A DNA stretch of 64,000 bases. Origin: Persephonella marina EX-H1. Lineage in GTDB: Bacteria > Aquificota > Aquificia > Aquificales > Hydrogenothermaceae. Shown here piece by piece: positions 1 through 8,487 of the stretch. Made by a program: the position numbers and the translations under genes. The notes beneath the pieces are model-generated. The model did not search any database and was not told the origin of the DNA. It saw nothing but the letters and a program-made list of their open reading frames with translations. Where the stretch lies: NCBI RefSeq assembly GCF_000021565.1, contig NC_012440.1:1746410-1810409 (forward strand), read 5' to 3'. The number at the start of each line of letters is the position of its first letter. Positions within the stretch are counted from its first letter, which is position 1.

Positions 1-2
1 AA

Positions 3-371
3 AAATATCAATTATATAAACCACGGAAAATAATCTTTGAATCACAAATATTTCAAGAACTGTATAAGAATACAGTTATGCGAGAAGCTTCTAAACAAGG
101 TGTTCATTTGCCTATTAAGCCTGTAAAAGCAAATGCACCAAAAGAAGTTAGAATTAAATCTTTGGAACCGTTGGTTGAAAACGGGTTAATTCTGTTTAGG
201 GAAAATCAAACTCGCCTGTTAGAGCAATTAGAAGAGTTCCCAAAAGGTGCCCACGATGATTTACCTGATGCTCTTGCTTATGCGATAAGAGAGTTTGAAA
301 AGTCTTCAGGAGAAGTAAAAATAGTAGATTCTACCCCATGGAATTCTAAAAGACTGGAAATTCAATACTAA
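3..371 (+). CDS. Phage terminase large subunit, C-terminal end (partial)
   Basis: The frame is open from the first full codon at 3, so the 5' part is missing from the window. The C-terminal segment GAHDDLPDALAYAI is typical of the nuclease domain end of large terminases, where the acidic DD(L)PDA motif helps bind catalytic metal. The protein would cut concatemeric phage DNA and power packaging. The next gene is a small DNA-binding protein and then tail genes, so portal and capsid genes do not follow in the usual order. Confidence 0.75.
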   Translation, partial: KYQLYKPRKIIFESQIFQELYKNTVMREASKQGVHLPIKPVKANAPKEVRIKSLEPLVENGLILFRENQTRLLEQLEEFPKGAHDDLPDALAYAIREFEKSSGEVKIVDSTPWNSKRLEIQY

Positions 372-464
372 TGCTCAACCACATCAATTTCTTCCTAACT
401 TGATACAGAAAAATAAATCATGTAGATTCACAAAAAAAGTAAACGCAATCTGAGGGATTTGCCC

Positions 465-824
465 ATGGGTGTAAAAATACCTACAAAAGAGGGGAATTTA
501 ATTCAGGATGAAATCTGGAATCTTATCAGGAGAAAACAGGAATTAAATGAAGAACTAGCAAGAATAAACAGAAAACTAAAAGAAAAATTAAGCCTGCAAA
601 GACAAGTAATTGTAGATTTTGAAAGCTGGGTAAAACAAAAAAGCATAGAAAAATTAGGAGAGGTAAAGGCTTCTTATTCCATTAGGGAAGCTTCTAAAGT
701 AACTGGAATTTCTCGCTCAACTATCCATCATAGAATAATGGAAGGTCAGATTTTAACATTGGAAGACAAAAATAAAAGAATACCTTTTGAAGAAGTAGTT
801 AAATTGGTAAGTCTTTATTACTAA
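465..824 (+). CDS. Small phage DNA-binding protein with coiled coil and HTH
   Basis: The first half (to about residue 50) is a charged, heptad-like helix rich in Glu, Lys and Leu, probably a coiled coil. The second half carries SIREASKVTGISRSTIHHRI, a helix-turn-helix of the excisionase/MerR-like or resolvase type. I chose ATG at 465 over TTG at 459 because GAGGG at 453-457 lies 7 bases before it. It sits between terminase and tail genes, so a packaging-recognition (small terminase-like) or regulatory role is possible. Function is not established from sequence. Confidence 0.55.
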   Translation: MGVKIPTKEGNLIQDEIWNLIRRKQELNEELARINRKLKEKLSLQRQVIVDFESWVKQKSIEKLGEVKASYSIREASKVTGISRSTIHHRIMEGQILTLEDKNKRIPFEEVVKLVSLYY

Positions 825-884
825 TACACTTTATCTGTCCAACCTGTCCTAACTTTTTCTACCTTCACATTCTATCTTTTTTAC

Positions 885-1373
885 ATGATTAAAATACCGA
901 GTAGCCAAGAGATTTTAAATATGTTAGTAGCTGACTTCTCTCAGATTATTAATACGACAAAAGCCCATAAAGGGTATGGACAACATTCTACTATTCCAGC
1001 ACTTGCTATTGAGTTTGCAGGTCAAAATATCAAAAGAAATAGAAAGAGATGGAGAACAATAAAAACAGATACAGATATAACAATTAGATACAAAATTGAT
1101 GATTTTATATATACAATTGAATTAAATGCACTCATCTCTGAAAGTCAGATTGGCTTACTGGACCAGATAGTATCTACTGTGCTTAACAATCCCTATAAAA
1201 CAGATTCAAATGGAGAAATATTGCAGCTTCACATCAACCCTTTTGAATTCCAGGAAGAAACAGACAAACAAGGAATAAACAAATATAGAACAGTTTTAAC
1301 AGTAAAAGGTATATCAGTTTTAGATAAAAATTACCCCAAAATACCAATTAATAAGGAGGTTATATTCTCATGA
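885..1373 (+). CDS. Probable phage tail terminator / neck protein
   Basis: A 162-residue protein of mixed alpha/beta composition with no recognised motif. Its place immediately before a small protein and the sheath gene matches the head-tail joining or tail-terminator genes (Mu gp37 position) of contractile-tail phages. It overlaps the next start by four bases, which suggests translational coupling. The assignment rests on gene order, not on motif recognition. Confidence 0.4.
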   Translation: MIKIPSSQEILNMLVADFSQIINTTKAHKGYGQHSTIPALAIEFAGQNIKRNRKRWRTIKTDTDITIRYKIDDFIYTIELNALISESQIGLLDQIVSTVLNNPYKTDSNGEILQLHINPFEFQEETDKQGINKYRTVLTVKGISVLDKNYPKIPINKEVIFS

Positions 1374-1669
1374 AAGCAAAAGAGATAGCAGAAAAACTTT
1401 TAATTAAAAAAGCAAAAATTAAACAGGGAGATAAAGAAAGAGAAATAGTTCTAAAAAACAGAATGCACATTTTTGAAGGTATGAAAGCTGCTTTCAACAT
1501 CAAAGATGATGATGAAATGTCAGAAGAAAAATTTAAAGAGATGATGGATGCTTTTTTAAACAGTAAAAGCCATGAAATACCAGATCTATCAAAAAAATCT
1601 CCAGAAAAAGAAGGAGAAGATATTGCCACAGGTGCATTAGTAACTAAAAAGAAAGGAGGCAGTAAATAA
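1370..1669 (+). CDS. Small charged phage protein, unknown
   Basis: A 99-residue, very Lys/Glu-rich protein, predicted mostly helical and soluble, preceded by AAGGAGG (1353-1359). It overlaps both neighbours by one to four bases, between the putative terminator and the sheath. Mu-like phages carry a small gene (gp38 position) at this spot. I recognise no domain. Confidence 0.5.
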   Translation: MKAKEIAEKLLIKKAKIKQGDKEREIVLKNRMHIFEGMKAAFNIKDDDEMSEEKFKEMMDAFLNSKSHEIPDLSKKSPEKEGEDIATGALVTKKKGGSK

Positions 1670-2868
1670 TGATTAGAGTAGAAGGACAGAAATCAGCATT
1701 ACCAGATGTTGATGTTCTTTTTTATGATGGTGCATTAGGAAGAATACCAGCCACTGGAGATGGAATAGCAATAGCAGTTGGAGTTAAAGATACATCTGGA
1801 ACAGCTACAGCAAATCAAGTTTATAGATTATTTCTACCTAATGATTACGAAAAAGCGATAGAGCTATTTGGTGGTGCTTTTGCAGACAAGCTACTTGATG
1901 CTGTTTCAAATGGACAGGGGATAGTTTACGCAATATCTGCAGCTTCAAGCACATCGGCTGATATACTTACTGCAATAGAAACAGCAGTAGAACAATCACT
2001 TGTAAATGGAGATGCACTTTTTGAATATATAGCAGTTCTAACACCTGTAGATAAAACACTTGCAACATCAATAGAGTCTTATCTTACTTCTCTTGTATCA
2101 AGACACATATATGTTTGGGCAATTGTAGAAGCAAGAGACAGAGATACAACTACAGAACCAGATTTTGATACTTATGTTACAAATCTAATATCCGAATGGT
2201 CTGGATTTAATGCTTTAAGAACATTTGTTGTTGCTGCTTATGCGACATTTACAAACATAAAGGGAAATCAGGGATATAGAAACGGTCTTGGTTCTATAAT
2301 GGGACTTATCTCAAGAGCTAAAGTCTCTCAGGACATTGGAGAAGTTGGAGCATTTCCTATTAAAAATCTTGTTTCACTTCCAGATGGTCTTACCTATTCC
2401 CATATTTATACACTTGACCAGGCAGGTTTCATAACCATCAGAACCTACGATGGATATGCAGGATATTATGTAACAAATCCTGTTGCAATAAATGATCCAA
2501 CTTCTGATTATCACTTTATGTATGCAAGAAGAGTGGCTGATAAAGCTGCAAAAATTTCAAGAAAAACAACCCTGAAGTATATAAAAGGTGAAATACTTCC
2601 GCCAAACAATCAGGATCCTGCAAATCCAGTAAGACCTACAAAATCACCTACAGTTCAGGAATTAAAAGCAAAAATAGAACATGCTTTAAAAGTAGGAATG
2701 TATGACCAGAAAGAACTTTATGGCTATAGAGTTTACATTCCAGAAGATCAGGATATCTGGGCAACAAAAACACTGAACGTTTACACAAAACTAATTCCAA
2801 CACCACATATGGATTGGATTGAAATACATCAATCCTTTGAGAATCCACTTCTTGAAATAGGAGGTTAA
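1669..2868 (+). CDS. Phage tail sheath protein
   Basis: A 399-residue protein with the length and order of a Mu-like sheath (DUF2586-type). It starts with a short N-terminal arm and a Gly/Ala-rich segment (IPATGDGIAIAVGVKDTSGT). A central domain mentions MGLISRAKVSQDIGEVG. The C-terminal domain ends with NPLLEIGG, preceded by VYTKLIPTPHMDWIE. It would form the contractile outer tube. The next gene encodes the inner tube, the canonical order. Preceded by AAAGGAGG. Confidence 0.7.
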   Translation: MIRVEGQKSALPDVDVLFYDGALGRIPATGDGIAIAVGVKDTSGTATANQVYRLFLPNDYEKAIELFGGAFADKLLDAVSNGQGIVYAISAASSTSADILTAIETAVEQSLVNGDALFEYIAVLTPVDKTLATSIESYLTSLVSRHIYVWAIVEARDRDTTTEPDFDTYVTNLISEWSGFNALRTFVVAAYATFTNIKGNQGYRNGLGSIMGLISRAKVSQDIGEVGAFPIKNLVSLPDGLTYSHIYTLDQAGFITIRTYDGYAGYYVTNPVAINDPTSDYHFMYARRVADKAAKISRKTTLKYIKGEILPPNNQDPANPVRPTKSPTVQELKAKIEHALKVGMYDQKELYGYRVYIPEDQDIWATKTLNVYTKLIPTPHMDWIEIHQSFENPLLEIGG

Positions 2869-2874
2869 TAAAAA

Positions 2875-3327
2875 ATGGCTAACGTATTAATCAATGGGAA
2901 AGAATATGACTGGAGTTCTGTTGAAATAGGAATAGACGATGCACCACAAGTATTAAAAGACCATATTGTAGCCATTGACTACGAAGATAAAGACAACATA
3001 AAAGCTCGGTACGGTAGAGGAAATAAACCACTTGGCTGGACACAAGGCAGATGGGAAGGGTCAGCAAAAATCACCTTAACAAGAACCGGATTTAACATTT
3101 TAATGGAGTGGGTAAGAACCCAGGGTAAACAGAGAGTTTCCCAGATACCTCCTTTCCCTATAACCATATCTTACCTTGATGATGAATTTAACGTAACTGT
3201 TACAGATAAACTGCCGTCTGTAAAAATGGATAATCCAAAAACAAAAGCAGCAGAAGGCGATGAAAAGGTTGATGTGGAAATAGCTCTAATCCTTTTAGAG
3301 CCAATTGAATGGGGAGTTAAAGCATAA
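2875..3327 (+). CDS. Phage tail tube protein
   Basis: A 150-residue, beta-rich protein directly after the sheath. It has features of Mu/P2-type tube proteins: short N-terminal strand (LINGKEYDWSSVEIGI), central GWTQGRWEGSAKITLTR and a basic C-terminal half. It would polymerise into the inner tail tube through which DNA passes. It overlaps the next gene by one base (TAATG). No frameshifted assembly chaperone and no tape-measure gene follow, which is unusual. Confidence 0.6.
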   Translation: MANVLINGKEYDWSSVEIGIDDAPQVLKDHIVAIDYEDKDNIKARYGRGNKPLGWTQGRWEGSAKITLTRTGFNILMEWVRTQGKQRVSQIPPFPITISYLDDEFNVTVTDKLPSVKMDNPKTKAAEGDEKVDVEIALILLEPIEWGVKA

Positions 3328-3992
3328 TGATTGCAGACTGGCTGTGGGAAATATCTCCCACAAGCTTTAAAACAGGGAATAAAGATAAAACAGAAAGAGA
3401 TATTTACAAGCTTTACCAGGTTTGGGAATCTAATATTGAAAACTTCAGGCAACATGCATTTACAGTAAGAAGACAAAGGTTTCCACAACTTGCAAGTTCA
3501 AATGCTTTATATCTGCTTGGTAAAGAAAGAGGATTTAACAGATTCAAATCTGAAACAGAAGAGGAATTTAGAAACAGAGTTATAAACGCAATATCTTGGT
3601 ATGAAAAAGCAGGAACCGTAAAGGGAATTAGAGAAATTTTATCTTTATACGGCTTTGAAAATGTAAAAATAACACCAGTTTTAAAAATAGATCCAAGCAG
3701 ATGGGCAGAGTTCAGGGTAGAAACAACTTCAGAAAGACAAATAAATGCAGAAACCGTTCAACTTGTTATAGACATAGTAAACAAATTGAAACCAACTCAT
3801 GAAAAACTGAGAGAAATAATCCTTTCTTACCTAACAAAAACAAACTGCTATCTTTCATCAGGCACAATGGCAGAAACCACAGCCTATAGTGAAATGATAA
3901 CAGGCTTTAAGTGGACATCAAAAGGAGAAGCTTTTGTTTATGCAGGTTCTATGGGAGAAGTGGCATCAACAACACAATTTGTAGAGGTGTAA
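3327..3992 (+). CDS. Phage tail protein, P2 gpI-like baseplate component
   Basis: Residues about 1-150 resemble the Tail_P2_I family: helical N-terminus, then FPQLASSNALYLLGKERG and a stretch EEEFRNRVINAISWYEKAGTV followed by GIREILSLYGFENVKI. That last segment is the characteristic part where family members reorient by sequence around the column. The P2 protein is a baseplate wedge component next to the tail fibre gene, as here. The C-terminal 60 residues, Ser/Thr/Gly-rich, look like an added adhesive or fibre-contact tail. Confidence 0.65.
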   Translation: MIADWLWEISPTSFKTGNKDKTERDIYKLYQVWESNIENFRQHAFTVRRQRFPQLASSNALYLLGKERGFNRFKSETEEEFRNRVINAISWYEKAGTVKGIREILSLYGFENVKITPVLKIDPSRWAEFRVETTSERQINAETVQLVIDIVNKLKPTHEKLREIILSYLTKTNCYLSSGTMAETTAYSEMITGFKWTSKGEAFVYAGSMGEVASTTQFVEV

Positions 3993-3993
3993 A

Positions 3994-4542
3994 ATGGCAG
4001 TAGGACAAAGTATTCTAACAGTCAAAGGCTCTTATGCACTGGCAGATGCTTCACAAACAGGGAAATCCATAAAACCAAAGTTTTATAAGGTTTCAAATCA
4101 AGACATAACACTTGACCCAACTCTAACAGATATAAGCGGAGTATGGAAACAGGCGGATATAAGCGGATATTTCCCAGTAAACGATAACACTGTTGAATTT
4201 CTTGTAGATATCCCGCCAGAAGAAGCAACAAGCTATGGAAGAACATTTGGCTTATATCTTGAAGATGGAACACTGTTTATGATAGCAAAACCACCTTATC
4301 CTTTCCCTCCAGCATTGCGTCAGACTTTCAAAATTCAGCTTGTTTATAACAATGCTAATAATCTGATTGATTTCCAGTATGTTCCGTTTTATGAGACTGA
4401 ACAGGATCTAAGTATTCTTTCCGTCTCTGTATCGCTTGGTAAATTACTTCAGCAGCATAGAAACGAAATAGAAATGCTAAAGTCATGGAATAAATCCCTC
4501 TCACAAGAAATACAAAAGATTAAATCAAAACTTGGAATGTAA
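3994..4542 (+). CDS. Tail fibre / collar N-terminal-type protein
   Basis: A 182-residue protein following the gpI-like gene, in the position of P2 gpH. The N-terminal region is beta-rich; the segment GRTFGLYLEDGTLFMIAKPP is reminiscent of phage tail-fibre N-terminal (tail-collar) domains, which have a conserved aromatic-Gly pattern. The C-terminal 40 residues (LQQHRNEIEMLKSWNKSLSQ onward) form a predicted coiled coil, useful for trimerisation. It probably attaches the spike encoded next. Confidence 0.5.
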   Translation: MAVGQSILTVKGSYALADASQTGKSIKPKFYKVSNQDITLDPTLTDISGVWKQADISGYFPVNDNTVEFLVDIPPEEATSYGRTFGLYLEDGTLFMIAKPPYPFPPALRQTFKIQLVYNNANNLIDFQYVPFYETEQDLSILSVSVSLGKLLQQHRNEIEMLKSWNKSLSQEIQKIKSKLGM

Positions 4543-4554
4543 GGAGGATAAATA

Positions 4555-5469
4555 ATGGGTATAGACGTTCAAGGGTTAAATGAAAATGCATTAAGGACAC
4601 TAAAAAACAGTGATGAATTTGTAAGGAAATACATAGAGTTCTTATCTGCTCCAGCAGGGACTATAACAATGGAATATTATGATGAGTTTGGAAACTTAAA
4701 AACAGCTACATTTGATAACAGAAATAAACTTGTTCAGGATTTGATTGCTAATCTAAACAATGCAATGACCAAAATACTATACTTAGACTATATAAACGGT
4801 AATGACGGAAACGACGGTTCATTAACTAATCCACTTAAGACTCCTGAGGAAGCATTATCAAGAATTCCAAATGGTGGATGGGGGGTTATTTGGCTTTTAA
4901 CAGACGTTACATGTGACACAACTAAAGAAGCAGTGGACAAAGACAATATATCTGTAGTATTTGGAGCATCCCAGGATGTTTTAACAGCCTTAGGGAGAAA
5001 TCCTAAAATAAGCTTTATCAATAATAGAACACAAATCCTGAAAGGAAATAATAACAGACTGTGGTTTAGAAATATAGACAGTGATTTTCAATTTACAGGA
5101 TTAGCTTCACCAGTTTCTTTATTTGCATGGAATACCCACGTATATCAAGGAGATGCATCATTTAATATGAATGGTGGTATCGGATTTTATAACTGTAATA
5201 TTTCTATTTCAACAGACAATGATACCGGAATTACTTTAATAGATTCTATGCCAGCTGTTCGCCTTGAATACGTTAACGTTTCATATACAAATGCTACAGG
5301 AAATGATGCATTTCACTTTGCAAATGCGAAATCTGTAAAAGTTCTTGGAGTTTACGGTTCATCATTAACAATCAACGGGGCAGTTTCAACATTTGAAGCA
5401 AACATACTGAATGTCGTAAAAGATGCAAACGGAACTCCAAGAAATATCATCACAAACCTAATTCTCTAA
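4555..5469 (+). CDS. Tail spike with right-handed beta-helix domain
   Basis: Residues about 80-100 carry YINGNDGNDGSLTNPLKTPE, the entrance signature found at the beginning of beta-helix/pectate-lyase-like phage spikes (D-G-N-D-G...P-F/L-K-T). The remaining 200 residues consist of short Asn/Gly/Thr-rich strands as in a parallel beta-helix. The N-terminal 70 residues are helical and probably dock onto the fibre base. It is likely the host-surface receptor-binding or depolymerising protein. Preceded by AAGGAGG. Confidence 0.6.
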   Translation: MGIDVQGLNENALRTLKNSDEFVRKYIEFLSAPAGTITMEYYDEFGNLKTATFDNRNKLVQDLIANLNNAMTKILYLDYINGNDGNDGSLTNPLKTPEEALSRIPNGGWGVIWLLTDVTCDTTKEAVDKDNISVVFGASQDVLTALGRNPKISFINNRTQILKGNNNRLWFRNIDSDFQFTGLASPVSLFAWNTHVYQGDASFNMNGGIGFYNCNISISTDNDTGITLIDSMPAVRLEYVNVSYTNATGNDAFHFANAKSVKVLGVYGSSLTINGAVSTFEANILNVVKDANGTPRNIITNLIL

Positions 5470-5480
5470 GGGAGGTTAAA

Positions 5481-5882
5481 ATGATAAGGATAATCAAACT
5501 TGGGAACACGATTTACGAAAACATAGAAGCTAAAGAGATAGACGGACAAGGGAACGAAATCTGGAATGTCCCCAATGATGTAGTCCAGCTTAAAAAAGCA
5601 CTTTCTGACACGCTCGCCTGGCTTGCCAAACAGAGAGTAAACAGTATTTTAGACCAGTATCAATATAACGGACTCGCAGATGTTCAAATTTATGCTTCTC
5701 AAAACGACCAGGAAGCTCAAACACTGCTTGATTGGTATTCTACATACGATAACCTCATTTGGTCTTACATAGATAACGACCTTGCAGCATTTCAGACAGT
5801 AGATGAGCTCTTACAGATAGATATGAAGAACATAGAACAACAAATCTATGAACAATCAATTCAAACGAGTCCACTGCCATGA
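5481..5882 (+). CDS. Phage protein next to tail spike, unknown (fibre assembly-like)
   Basis: A 133-residue acidic helical protein with a short beta N-terminus (IIKLGNTIYENIEAKEIDG). It follows the spike gene, where phages often encode a tail-fibre assembly chaperone or a spike-bound small protein. No motif that I recognise. It overlaps the endolysin start by four bases (ATGA), pointing to coupled translation. Confidence 0.45.
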   Translation: MIRIIKLGNTIYENIEAKEIDGQGNEIWNVPNDVVQLKKALSDTLAWLAKQRVNSILDQYQYNGLADVQIYASQNDQEAQTLLDWYSTYDNLIWSYIDNDLAAFQTVDELLQIDMKNIEQQIYEQSIQTSPLP

Positions 5883-6307
5883 AAACTTTAGCTGAGATTA
5901 TCAAGCAAATTGAAAGTAGCAATAACAAATTAGCGGTTCGTTTTGAACCGCATTTTTATGAACGTTTGAAAAATAGAACAAATGATACTGCAGTATTAAA
6001 AATTAGAGAAATACACAAATGCACCTATTATACAGCCCTTATGATAGCCTCCACGAGCTGGGGCTACTTTCAGATAATGGGGTATAACTTGTATTTCTAC
6101 AACCTGATAGACACCACGGTCTTTGAATTTCTATACAATGAAGAACTCCAGGAAAAAGCCTTTCAAGAATTCATAGAGAAAAGAAAAATCAATTTCTCCG
6201 TTGAAGAACTAAAATCAGACCCTGAAAAGATCAGAAGATTCGCCAGATATTACAACGGCGATGAAATCGGATATGCCAGAAAAATAGAAAAACTATTGAG
6301 GGTTTAG
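5879..6307 (+). CDS. Phage endolysin, N-acetylmuramidase (DUF3380-like)
   Basis: A 142-residue protein. Early IESSNNKLAVRFEPHFYERL matches the catalytic-Glu and E-x-H-x-F region of the DUF3380 muramidase family, in which the residue pattern E..(S)..FEPH(I/F)F is characteristic. Later IASTSWGYFQIMGYN matches the family's S-W-G-x-x-Q-I-M-G core, and FARYYNG..YGYA-like ends with FARYYNGDEIGYARKIEKL. It would cleave peptidoglycan glycan strands for lysis. No signal peptide, so it relies on the holin downstream. Confidence 0.75.
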   Translation: MKTLAEIIKQIESSNNKLAVRFEPHFYERLKNRTNDTAVLKIREIHKCTYYTALMIASTSWGYFQIMGYNLYFYNLIDTTVFEFLYNEELQEKAFQEFIEKRKINFSVEELKSDPEKIRRFARYYNGDEIGYARKIEKLLRV

Positions 6308-6309
6308 TT

Positions 6310-7431
6310 ATGTTCTATGCTTACTTCCTGTTTCAGCTTTTTCTAATCATTCTACTTTCTCCAATAAGATGGACTATTAATCTTACAGCCAGGTTCCTGT
6401 GGAAACCAGAGTTCAAGTTTAAGCCAGAATTGTTTAAGAGTTCGGATAAAAACCTTAAAGAGCATGCAAATCAGATACATGAAGAACTAAAAACAAAAAT
6501 AGAAAAAATTAAAAACGCAGGAGATGCTGTAAAGTTTATCTCTATATGGTATGTAGCCACAAAAGACAAAGAAGTATTAGAGCTTGTAAAAAGTTATATA
6601 AAAGACGGCAAACTAAATAGAAAAGCAGACACAAAGACTAATAAAAACTTTTCAGGGGATATGTTTGCTGGCTTGTCATACATGCTAACAGAGATGTATT
6701 TCAGCAGAGAGATTGACATTGAGGAAGATTTTAAAAGAGAAGTGATTAAAGCCTTTGAAAGTGCATTATTTGAAAAGCCCTATCTGATATTCAAATCAAA
6801 CAGCAAAAACATGGATAGAGGATATCTCTTAAGATGGTTCTTTGCCAATAGCGGGCATTTTCTACCACTGCTTACATTACTTCAGCTTATGCATAGACTT
6901 ACAGGACAGAAAAAATATATGCTTCTTTATTATCTGATATTTCCAGTTGCAGCTATAGACATTCTAATAAATTCAACATTCGCCATTGCATTAGGCAGAT
7001 ATCAATATCTCCAGTGGTATTATATACACAGCAATTTTCTCTATTATTACTCTCTATACAGACTAACCAGGAATAACATCTTCAAATATGCGATGGATTT
7101 TATATATGGACGCTTCTGGTTCAACCCAGACTTCGCAGGACTAATCAGTGATAAAGACATGGTCCTGCTCTGGGCAGAAGATTACACAAAAAAACCAGAC
7201 AGATGCCAGAAGATCTGGGAAGAAAACATAACAGAATTTAAGAATCTTAAAAACATGCTTAGATTCAGAAAATCAACAGAATATTACAGTAAAGTTGTTA
7301 TCCCACCAAGATGCAGAAGAAACGACTATCAGTGGGAAAAGGCTCTAAACGGAAATGAGTATAACTACAGCTCACATCTGGCAGGAATAGACTTCTTACA
7401 TCTCATATATCTACTGGAGAAAAGAAGATGA
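6310..7431 (+). CDS. Phage-borne membrane protein of unknown function
   Basis: A 373-residue protein between endolysin and holin-like genes. It has a hydrophobic N-terminal segment (residues about 3-25), a charged helical middle and further hydrophobic stretches around residues 195-250 (YLIFPVAAIDILINS region). It is rich in Tyr and Phe, with many Trp-Tyr pairs. I do not recognise a family. Its position inside the lysis cassette suggests a cargo or lysis-associated gene. It overlaps the next start by four bases. Confidence 0.55.
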   Translation: MFYAYFLFQLFLIILLSPIRWTINLTARFLWKPEFKFKPELFKSSDKNLKEHANQIHEELKTKIEKIKNAGDAVKFISIWYVATKDKEVLELVKSYIKDGKLNRKADTKTNKNFSGDMFAGLSYMLTEMYFSREIDIEEDFKREVIKAFESALFEKPYLIFKSNSKNMDRGYLLRWFFANSGHFLPLLTLLQLMHRLTGQKKYMLLYYLIFPVAAIDILINSTFAIALGRYQYLQWYYIHSNFLYYYSLYRLTRNNIFKYAMDFIYGRFWFNPDFAGLISDKDMVLLWAEDYTKKPDRCQKIWEENITEFKNLKNMLRFRKSTEYYSKVVIPPRCRRNDYQWEKALNGNEYNYSSHLAGIDFLHLIYLLEKRR

Positions 7432-7673
7432 GTATCCTGACAATGCTAAAGGAACCTGATGGAAAGTGGTCCTTTACAAGAGTATCAGGTTTTATACTAC
7501 TGATTCACTATATGATATCAGCAAGCTATATAACAGTAAAAACAGCAACCATCCCTGATTTCCCTACAAATCACTTTTACCTGATAGCTTCTCTATACGG
7601 AATAAACAAACTATTTCCGAGGTTCAAAGAGGCTGTAAAAAATGTGGCTGAATTTATTAAGCCTAATAAATAA
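7428..7673 (+). CDS. Holin-like small membrane protein
   Basis: An 81-residue protein with N-terminal LKEPDGKWSFTRVSGFILL, then two hydrophobic segments (about residues 18-40 and 47-62), and a basic C-terminus. The pattern W-S-x-x-R followed by two membrane segments is common in small phage holin families found next to endolysin and spanins. It would permeabilise the inner membrane so the endolysin reaches the wall. Assigned from size, topology and place. Confidence 0.5.
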   Translation: MSILTMLKEPDGKWSFTRVSGFILLIHYMISASYITVKTATIPDFPTNHFYLIASLYGINKLFPRFKEAVKNVAEFIKPNK

Positions 7674-8094
7674 AAGATGGATTGGCTATATACTTGTCTT
7701 ATTTTTTGTTGCTGGTTTTATACTCCAGCAGAGATTAAAGATAGAGAATTTAGAAAGGCAGATCTCACAAATAAAAATACAGTTACAACAAAAAGAAAAT
7801 GAAATAAAAATCTGTAACTCCAACAAGAAAACATTTCTATCCAATATAGAACAAAGAGACAAAGTAATAAAACAGCTACAAAGAGAACTAAGTGAACAGA
7901 AAAACATCTGTAACAGCTTACTACAGAAAAAAGACAAGCTTATATCTGACCTGCAGAAACTGAAAATGACCAAACCAGAACCCGTGAAACCAACCGTAAT
8001 TGTAAAGAAAGAATGCAAACTCAAAATTGAAACAGGAGAACAGCTCCATGAGAAAGATTATATATTCAATGTGCTTTCTAATATTGGCAAGTAG
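7642..8094 (+). CDS. Rz-like inner-membrane spanin subunit
   Basis: A 150-residue protein with an N-terminal membrane anchor (residues about 13-29) and a long coiled coil (about 35-105, Gln/Lys/Glu heptads), the architecture of i-spanins. Its gene overlaps the holin-like gene by 32 bases and contains the start of the next gene (an Rz1-like lipoprotein) in another frame, the hallmark arrangement of Rz/Rz1. The pair would span the periplasm and disrupt the outer membrane at lysis, which implies a Gram-negative host. Confidence 0.7.
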   Translation: MWLNLLSLINKRWIGYILVLFFVAGFILQQRLKIENLERQISQIKIQLQQKENEIKICNSNKKTFLSNIEQRDKVIKQLQRELSEQKNICNSLLQKKDKLISDLQKLKMTKPEPVKPTVIVKKECKLKIETGEQLHEKDYIFNVLSNIGK

Positions 8095-8344
8095 CTGTAG
8101 CATTAAGCCAAAAGAAAAAATAGTGTATAAATACATAGAAAAGCCTGTTTATATAGAGTGTCAAAAACCTGTTGTTCCTGAAAAGCCTGCCTTTCAACCT
8201 TACCAAATCTTCCGTGTCCAGTTTGAAGGGGAGTATTATTATTGTGTAAATGTAGTGAATGCGAAAATTTTAAGTGAAAACTGGTTGAGATATAAGAACT
8301 GGTGTGAGAGTCTGGAAATAAATTTAAAAAGGAAAACCCACTAA
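8048..8344 (+). CDS. Rz1-like outer-membrane lipoprotein spanin subunit
   Basis: I chose ATG at 8048 rather than 8027 because it yields a compact signal peptide, MRKIIYSMCFLILASSC, ending at a lipobox-like LASSC. After the lipid-modified Cys comes a Pro-rich stretch (KPVYIECQKPVVPEKPAF) typical of Rz1. The start is nested out of frame inside the Rz-like gene, and the gene runs 250 bases beyond it. The protein should sit in the outer membrane, facing the periplasm, and bind the i-spanin coiled coil. Confidence 0.65.
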   Translation: MRKIIYSMCFLILASSCSIKPKEKIVYKYIEKPVYIECQKPVVPEKPAFQPYQIFRVQFEGEYYYCVNVVNAKILSENWLRYKNWCESLEINLKRKTH

Positions 8345-8440
8345 TGAGATGGAGGGACGGCTACTTCCCCTCATACCGGCATAGGGAAACCCCTACCCCG
8401 CCGCTGGCAACGCCGATTTTCCAGCTGTCACCTCATCAGT
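8341..8440. other. GC-rich segment with RNA-like folding potential
   Basis: This stretch is conspicuously richer in G+C than its surroundings and has no ORF. On the plus strand GAGGGACGGC (8352-8361) can pair with GCTGTC-A-CCTC (8424-8434) with one bulged A. Inside are AGGG-AAAC-CCCT, CGGC/GCCG and CTGG/CCAG helices. In an AT-rich thermophile such a patch suggests a structured RNA or a phage regulatory or attachment structure. No known RNA family was recognised and its strand is uncertain. Confidence 0.35.
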
Positions 8441-8487
8441 GGTTAATTAAAAATTAAATCCTTATACTGAGAACTGCCATCCTAAAC

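Noticed and set aside
8341..8440. Hammerhead or HDV-type ribozyme
   Set aside because: CTGATGA on the minus strand and GGCAAC-like parts on the plus strand are present, but the required flanking stems do not form in either register.
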